Shown here: positions 60,940 to 64,000 of the stretch, one piece after another
How the letters are laid out: each line of letters starts with the position of its first letter
Numbering within the stretch: the stretch's first letter is position 1
Source: Fimbriimonadaceae bacterium
GTDB taxonomy: Bacteria; Armatimonadota; Fimbriimonadia; Fimbriimonadales; Fimbriimonadaceae
Assembly (NCBI GenBank): GCA_019454145.1
Contig: CP075366.1
Coordinates: forward strand, 161,564 to 225,563
DNA: 64,000 nucleotides
Reading direction: 5' to 3'
Translations under genes and position numbers: made by a program
Notes under the pieces: generated by a model
What the model saw: only the letters and a program-made list of their open reading frames with translations
What the model was told of the DNA's origin: nothing
Databases searched by the model: none

Positions 60940-61767
60940 ATGAAAACTAGAGCATTACTTACAGGGCTTGCATTAAGCACCTTTTCGGCGGGCGCGTTTG
61001 CATCCACCGTATTCGCGGCTGATATTCGAACGGGCCGCTTCGTGACATTTGATACAGCGACTCCATTAACCCAAACTGTACTAGGCACCGGTACCACTTG
61101 GGGCACCGTAAGAGGCATTGACTTTGATACAAGTGGCAATCTCTGGGCCGTAGCAAGTGCAGCTGCTGGCACAAATACACTACACACCATGAGTACTGCA
61201 AATGGTGCTCTGGGTACTGCGGTATCTATTACTGGCTTAAACGCCACTGATTCTGTAAACGGTATTACAATTGCTGGTAATGGAACTGCTTATCTGAGTT
61301 CGGGGTCAGCTGCTGGCGCGTCGCTTTACACAGTCAACCTCGGTACAGGAGTTGCTTCACTCATCGGTTCGTATGCTCAAGTGCAAACTTTTATTGATGT
61401 TGCAGTAGACAATAGCGGCAATATTTATGCTACGGATATCACAAGCGACTCTCTTTGGAGTGTTAATGCAGGTACTGGAGCTGCAACTTTGATCGGTGCT
61501 TTGGGTATCAATCTTCAGTTTGCACAGGGTATGGATTTTGATCAATCTACCAATACCCTTTACGCGACGACATACACAGGTGGTGGTGTTGGTAACTTCG
61601 TTTCGATTAACACTACTACTGGTGCCGCTTCAATTATTGCCGCCACCACTTCAACCAACGGCGAATATGAAATGGCAGTTGTAAATGCAGTTCCAGAACC
61701 AGCAACCATGTTGGTACTCGCTGGTCTTGCGGCTGCAGCGGCTCGACGACGTAAATCAAGCAAATAA
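60940..61767 (+). CDS. PEP-CTERM sorted secreted protein with beta-propeller-like repeats
   Basis: This protein of about 275 residues has signal peptide MKTRALLTGLALSTFSAGAFA and sorting tail AVPEPATMLVLAGLAAAAA followed by RRRKSSK. The body has repeated blades (LWAVASAAAGTNTLHTMSTA, FIDVAVDNSGNIYATDITSD, LWSVNAGTGAATLIGALGIN, GMDFDQSTNTLYATTYTGGG) like secreted NHL/SMP propellers. The ATG at 60940 has a GAGGA ribosome binding site; a frame from 60889 is not needed. It is monocistronic between two terminators. Confidence 0.85.
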   Translation: MKTRALLTGLALSTFSAGAFASTVFAADIRTGRFVTFDTATPLTQTVLGTGTTWGTVRGIDFDTSGNLWAVASAAAGTNTLHTMSTANGALGTAVSITGLNATDSVNGITIAGNGTAYLSSGSAAGASLYTVNLGTGVASLIGSYAQVQTFIDVAVDNSGNIYATDITSDSLWSVNAGTGAATLIGALGINLQFAQGMDFDQSTNTLYATTYTGGGVGNFVSINTTTGAASIIAATTSTNGEYEMAVVNAVPEPATMLVLAGLAAAAARRRKSSK

Positions 61768-61792
61768 GCAAAAGCTCGTAAGAACTTTTTTG

Positions 61793-61822
61793 GCCGGATC
61801 ATTAAATGATCCGGCTTTTTTA
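61793..61822 (+). terminator. Intrinsic terminator after the PEP-CTERM gene
   Basis: A perfect 10-bp stem (61793-61802 with 61806-61815) is followed by TTTTTTTATG. Confidence 0.9.
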
Positions 61823-61865
61823 TGTAAACCTCAATAATTAAATACGAATGTCTACATATTTGGCG

Positions 61866-62161
61866 TAGAATAAAAACAGCCAGTCTCTTCATCCCAAATC
61901 GGGAAAAAGTTGGGGACAAGTCTTGGAAAGAAAAAATAGAAAAAGTCGCTCCATATTGTGGTTCATGCCCGTCTTGACCACAGAATGTAGCGGTTCGCAA
62001 CGAATTTTCATTGTTGCGCGCCGGTAGCGAGGGCCGAACGGATTCGCGCCGCTGGGACGACGCTTTCATCCAGTAATGGGCTACTCCAACGAGGGAGTAG
62101 GGATGATAAGGGTTCCACTGGGGAAAATTCGGCTCTTGGGCTTAAAACCCAAGAGCTTTTT
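61866..62161 (+). promoter_or_regulatory. Long structured leader of nrdA with attenuator terminator
   Basis: The 400 bp before nrdA hold a TAGAAT -10-like box (61866-61871) and then about 290 nt of structured sequence. Visible helices are CGCAACGA with TGTTGCG (near 62000), TCATCC 62066-62071 with GGATGA 62101-62106 enclosing CTACTCC 62081-62087 with GGAGTAG 62094-62100, and a perfect 9-bp terminator stem. Either it is a riboswitch-like leader controlling ribonucleotide reductase or a separate small RNA. I could not match it to a cobalamin or other known class. The exact 5' end is a guess. Confidence 0.5.
62132..62161 (+). terminator. Intrinsic terminator inside the nrdA leader
   Basis: GCTCTTGGG (62132-62140), loop CTTAAAA, CCCAAGAGC (62148-62156), then TTTTTA. 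It lies 67 bp before the nrdA start, in the position of an attenuator. Confidence 0.85.
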
Positions 62162-62227
62162 ACTCACCGAGGCCGGGCTACCGCCATCGCTGGCGTTTTC
62201 AAAACTGGGATTACGTAAACGGAAATG

Positions 62228-64000
62228 AGCAATACGCTGAATGATATTGAACTGAAAAGATTTGCCCTAATGAGCGGCATCGAGCGACCAAAACTCAATT
62301 GGGCCGAAGAGATTGAGCGGGAGCTTTCAGTTGAGAAAGAAATCACTTTAGTTTCCAAGGGTGGAGATCGAAACTTTGAAGTAGGCGTAGTGGGCGACAT
62401 TGTGGGCGATGCAATGGCGGCCGTACTCCTCAGCCAAGGACGCAGTGATTTAGACACCACCGAAAACCGGAACTTCGCCGTGAAAATTGCGCGGGACGTA
62501 ACCGACCGGCTCGGCACTCTCGGCGGCGACCGACTTTCGATCACCGAATACGACCTTTCTGTCCTCATCGAAGCCGTTCTCATCGAGGCTGGTGCATTTG
62601 AAGTCGCCAAATCCCTCGTCAGCCAGCGCAGCCGATTACCCAAGTCGGAAAATCCAGTTTCCAACGTCCGTATGATCCGCCGCAACAACCAAGTTGTGCC
62701 GTGGAACCAAGACAAAATCGAAATCGCCGTCCGAAAATCGTTCCTCAGCGTTGGCCTCAACAGCGAACCAGCGGTGGAAATCGCCGAAGCAGTCAGCCAA
62801 AAGGTTCTCAGCGCCGGAAACGCATACGTCGGTATCGAAACCATTCAAGACCTGGTGCAAGAAGAACTCATGCGCGGCGGTCACTTTAAGGTTGCCGAAT
62901 CGTACATCACCTACCGCGCGCAACGGGCGATGATGCGCCTGAACGAGCAATCGGTTGCCGCCGCCAGCGACCAGTTCGAAATGGTCTCGGTTCTGGATGA
63001 AGCCGGCAACAGCCAGTTCTGGGATGGCGAAGACCTCCGCCGCCGCATAGATTTCGCGCTCATCGGTTTGAGCATCGATATGCCGCGCGACCGCATTGAA
63101 GTCGAACTGCGCCGCTCCATCACCGCCGATATCCCCGCCGCCGACCTCCGTAAGCTCATAGTGATGAACGCGAAAACGCTTATGGAAAAGGATGCGGACT
63201 TCCGTTTCTTCGCCGCACGGATTCTGCTGAGCTACATCTACGAAGAAGTTCTGGGTTGGGACATCGTTCGCGATGGAATTGAAAAACTCAAGCAGTTCCA
63301 CGCTCAGGCATTCACTCGGTACATCAATCGCGCCGTAGAAATCGACCGCCTTTCCGCTGATCTCAAGGGTTACGACCTTGCCAAGCTCGCAAACGCGCTC
63401 GACCCAACCGCTGACCTGGATTTCGACTTCCTCGGTGTGCAAACCCTGTACGACCGCTACCTCATCACCGATAAAACCGGCAAGAAGTCGGTACGGCTCG
63501 AAACCCCACAAATCTTTTGGATGCGTGTAGCGATGGGCCTGTTCAAAGATGAACCAAACCGCGAAGACCGGGCGATTGAACTGTACAGCCTTTACAAGAG
63601 CCGACGGTTCTGCAGCAGCACGCCGACTTTGTTCAACAGTGGAACCCTGCGTAGCCAGCTCAGCAGTTGCTACCTGTACAAGGTGGATGACACTATCGAA
63701 AGCATCATGTACCGGGGAATCGCCGAAAACGCGTTCCTCAGCAAGTGGGCCGGCGGGCTCGGCGGAAGCTGGACCAGCGTTCGCGGAACTGGCGGATACA
63801 TCCAAGGCACCAACGGAGAAAGCCAGGGCATCATCCCGTTCCTCAAAATGCACAACGATCAGCTGGTCGCGGTTAACCAAGGTGGAAAGCGCGCTGGTTC
63901 TGGCTGTGCTTACCTAGAAAGTTGGCACAACGACGTTTACGACTTCCTGGAACTGCGGCGCAACACGGGCGACGAACGACGGCGCACGCACGACATGAAC
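62228..64000 (+). CDS. nrdA: Ribonucleoside-diphosphate reductase alpha subunit with two ATP-cones (5' part, runs off the right edge)
   Basis: 591 codons are visible without a stop. NrdA reduces ribonucleotides to deoxyribonucleotides with a beta subunit. Residues of about 38-133 form a degenerate ATP-cone (ITEYDLSVLIEAVLIEAGAF, EVAKSLVSQR). Residues of about 145-235 are a regular ATP-cone (MIRRNNQVVPWNQDKIEIAV, IETIQDLVQEELMRGGHFKV, AESYITYRAQR). The catalytic barrel begins with YDRYLITDKTGKKSVRLETP, then RRFCSSTPTLFNSGTLRSQL, SSCYLYKVDD with the redox Cys, GGLGGSWTSVRGTGGYIQG and RAGSGCAYLESWHNDVYDFL. ATG 62228 is chosen by family length. Two ATP-cones suggest layered allosteric control by ATP/dATP. 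Confidence 0.92.

Noticed and set aside
62110..62130. CCACTGGGGAAA in the nrdA leader as a cobalamin riboswitch box
   Set aside because: The surrounding conserved blocks of the cobalamin riboswitch are missing, so the match is superficial.
62636..63880. 414-codon frame opposite nrdA
   Set aside because: Antisense of the nrdA coding sequence; the product has no recognisable features, while nrdA is clearly coding.

Overview
This 64 kb window looks like a chromosome segment of a diderm bacterium, most likely an Armatimonadota of the Fimbriimonas type. That placement is inference. It rests on a type IV-like prepilin whose N-terminus reads [20 protein letters not shown] followed by FPVFAQA, several PEP-CTERM secreted proteins, lipoproteins, a flagellin, and a meso-DAP type MurE. 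Base composition is near 50% GC. No tRNA, rRNA, CRISPR array, phage region or classical IS transposase was seen.

Layout. 1-129 is the start of a secreted protein. 260-3500 (minus) is a tight operon rpoZ-dnaJ-prmA-rsmE. 3662-4945 (plus) holds a 2Fe-2S ferredoxin, apt and an exported OB-fold-like protein. 5000-14920 is a mixed region of exported enzymes: a propeller/phosphoesterase lipoprotein, a retropepsin-PDZ protein, a GH20 hexosaminidase, a DUF2779 nuclease, peptidase E, an intradiol dioxygenase and a YdcF-type protein. 15035-15176 is a structured small RNA candidate shaped like 6S RNA. 15189-19869 holds a cNMP-binding protein, ParB, flagellin, DinB and an MshEN-ParA ATPase. 20015-23019 is a repeat-rich accessory stretch: two paralogous PEP-CTERM genes enclose a DUF559 nuclease gene that is itself bracketed by inverted GC-rich palindromes. 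23460-25648 has a second cNMP protein and groES-groEL under a CIRCE element. 25789-29297 has a YjbR protein carrying a palindrome insertion, more repeats, and a CtpA protease with a catalytically dead partner. 29318-34094 (minus) is lipoprotein btuF-like, mtnP, a HEAT protein and rpiB, which lacks a normal start codon. 34152-42627 contains a TIM-barrel isomerase, a HAD hydrolase, a tandem membrane pair, an M14 peptidase, a prepilin, a pterin dehydratase and an M23-CAP fusion. 42768-60753 is a complete dcw (division and cell wall) cluster: mraZ-rsmH-ftsL-ftsI-murE-murF-mraY-murD-ftsW-murG-murC/ddl-ftsQ-DUF881-DUF1290-ftsA-ftsZ. It is followed by a PEP-CTERM gene and a long structured leader in front of nrdA, which runs off the right end.

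The dcw genes overlap one another repeatedly (ATGA and GTGA junctions) and are probably one transcript from the promoter at 42768-42796 to the terminator at 60778. They carry precursor synthesis (MurC to MurG, MraY, Ddl) and the divisome (FtsL, FtsI, FtsW, FtsQ, FtsA, FtsZ). MurB is not in this cluster.

The best candidate for an undescribed system is the family of GC-rich palindromes. One copy pair encloses the DUF559 nuclease gene like terminal inverted repeats. Another pair, in the same orientation but with only 20 bp between, looks like a non-autonomous derivative. A related palindrome is inserted in frame in the yjbR gene.
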